This document shows positions 63,542-64,000 of a stretch of 64,000 bases of DNA, piece after piece. Where the stretch lies: contig CAVOPT010000019.1 of the NCBI GenBank assembly GCA_963698165.1, forward strand, positions 10,753 to 74,752, written 5' to 3'. The notes under the pieces are model-generated. The model saw only the letters and a list, made by a program, of their open reading frames with translations. It had not been told where the DNA came from and did not search any database. How positions within the stretch are numbered: position 1 is the stretch's first letter; each line of letters starts with the position of its first letter. Both the position numbers and the translations under genes were made by a program. Source of the stretch: JAAYUJ01 sp963698165 (GTDB lineage: Bacteria > Desulfobacterota > Syntrophobacteria > Syntrophobacterales > Syntrophobacteraceae).

Positions 63542-64000
63542 GCCCGGCCCCTCTCCCATGAGGTCCCCTTGAAACAGGGGGCCTCAAAACCTCTCATGGG
63601 CAACTCGATTCGCTCCAAACGGCAGAGCCCAAACCAGCGCCATGAGCCAGGCCACTCGAGGAGATCACCCGGGGTGTTTTCCACTCACCCGAAACTTGCC
63701 CCACCCCCTCGGCTGAATGCTCGTACAGCACCTTTCGTCCTCGGACTTCTGATTTCCCAGAAAGCATGAACCCAGCCTGAAATCCGTCCCATCAGAGGTG
63801 CCCGCCTCGATCTCAACTTCGAAGCAGGCGCCACCCGCGCGGCACCGCAACCCAATCGGCTTTCAGGCCGTCCCTCCACAGACTCGCAGCCTTTCTGCTG
63901 CTTCGACCCGGTGAGCTATGGCGACCCGCTCGTTCGCCGGCCCCACGGACCCGCCCCCGCTCGAAAAATTCTGCCGCCTTGCACGCTTGCCGAAAGGACA
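63542..64000. other. Region after tnpC without a recognised gene
   Basis: Only short open frames on both strands with no ribosome binding site or family resemblance. A small hairpin pair (ctctcccatgagg and cctctcatggg) lies at about 63551-63601. This may be the non-coding right part of IS66 element b, with its terminus beyond the window. Confidence 0.4.

Larger units (their letters stand above)
57448..64000 (+). mobile_element. IS66-family element b (three-gene type), interrupted by a recombinase trio
   Basis: Holds tnpA, tnpB and tnpC in order, starting at the break in istA near 57448. The tnpB gene is split by trio 2 (58070-61605). The right end was not found before 64000, so the element probably extends past the window; no inverted copy of its left terminus is visible after tnpC. 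Confidence 0.75.

Overview
The window suggests a Gram-negative bacterium of moderate to high GC, most likely a deltaproteobacterium (Desulfobacterota-like). The pointers are a sigma-54 promoter with an NtrC-type activator, Xer-type recombinase trios, two IS66 families, and short intragenic 'NPQSAI'-coding repeats. This placement is an inference from style; no rRNA or housekeeping gene is present.

The core (about 4.7-44.4 kb, all plus strand) is an extracellular contractile injection system (eCIS, a headless phage-tail-like particle related to Afp/PVC). In order it encodes: a small protein, one very large sheath, one tube protein, a T4-type baseplate chaperone, a Pro/Ala-rich repeat protein, a Pvc16-like cap with IPT/TIG domains, an AAA+ ATPase, a small protein, a tube/hub protein, a LysM protein, a gpD-like hub, a gpV-like spike, a 36-residue-repeat protein where a PAAR tip is expected, a small protein, gp25, gpJ-like and gpI-like baseplate proteins, and a fibre module. 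The fibre module has one S74-chaperone fibre and one Kelch fibre sharing an N-terminal domain. A secreted von Willebrand A protein follows, then three cargo genes. Each cargo protein carries the eCIS-core (DUF4157) domain with a different C-terminus: A is porin-like, B is Trp-rich with a second HExxH, and C has annexin-like repeats and a protein-glutaminase-like domain. Cargo A and cargo B both have a TGA in frame at exactly the same position, and cargo A is also split by an IS66 with an 8-bp target duplication.

Upstream (0.66-2.8 kb) lie a sigma-54 activator with a degenerate receiver domain and a good -24/-12 promoter in front of a small winged-helix-like gene. An IS3 element sits between these and the eCIS operon.

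Downstream of the cargo a palindrome-rich spacer and a broken hydrolase gene precede a compact, more AT-rich three-gene operon (45.2-49.3 kb): TIR-FHA protein, Ser/Thr kinase with TPR, and a zinc-cysteine/helical-repeat protein. This looks like an NAD-consuming signalling or defence module and is one of the best candidates here for an undescribed system.

From 49.3 kb to the end the DNA is a nest of mobile elements: an IS4-type element in a palindromic repeat; an IS21 relic broken by a first recombinase trio carrying a helix-turn-helix/DDE pair; that trio's third gene cut by another IS21; that istA cut by an IS66; and that IS66 tnpB cut by a second, intact recombinase trio.
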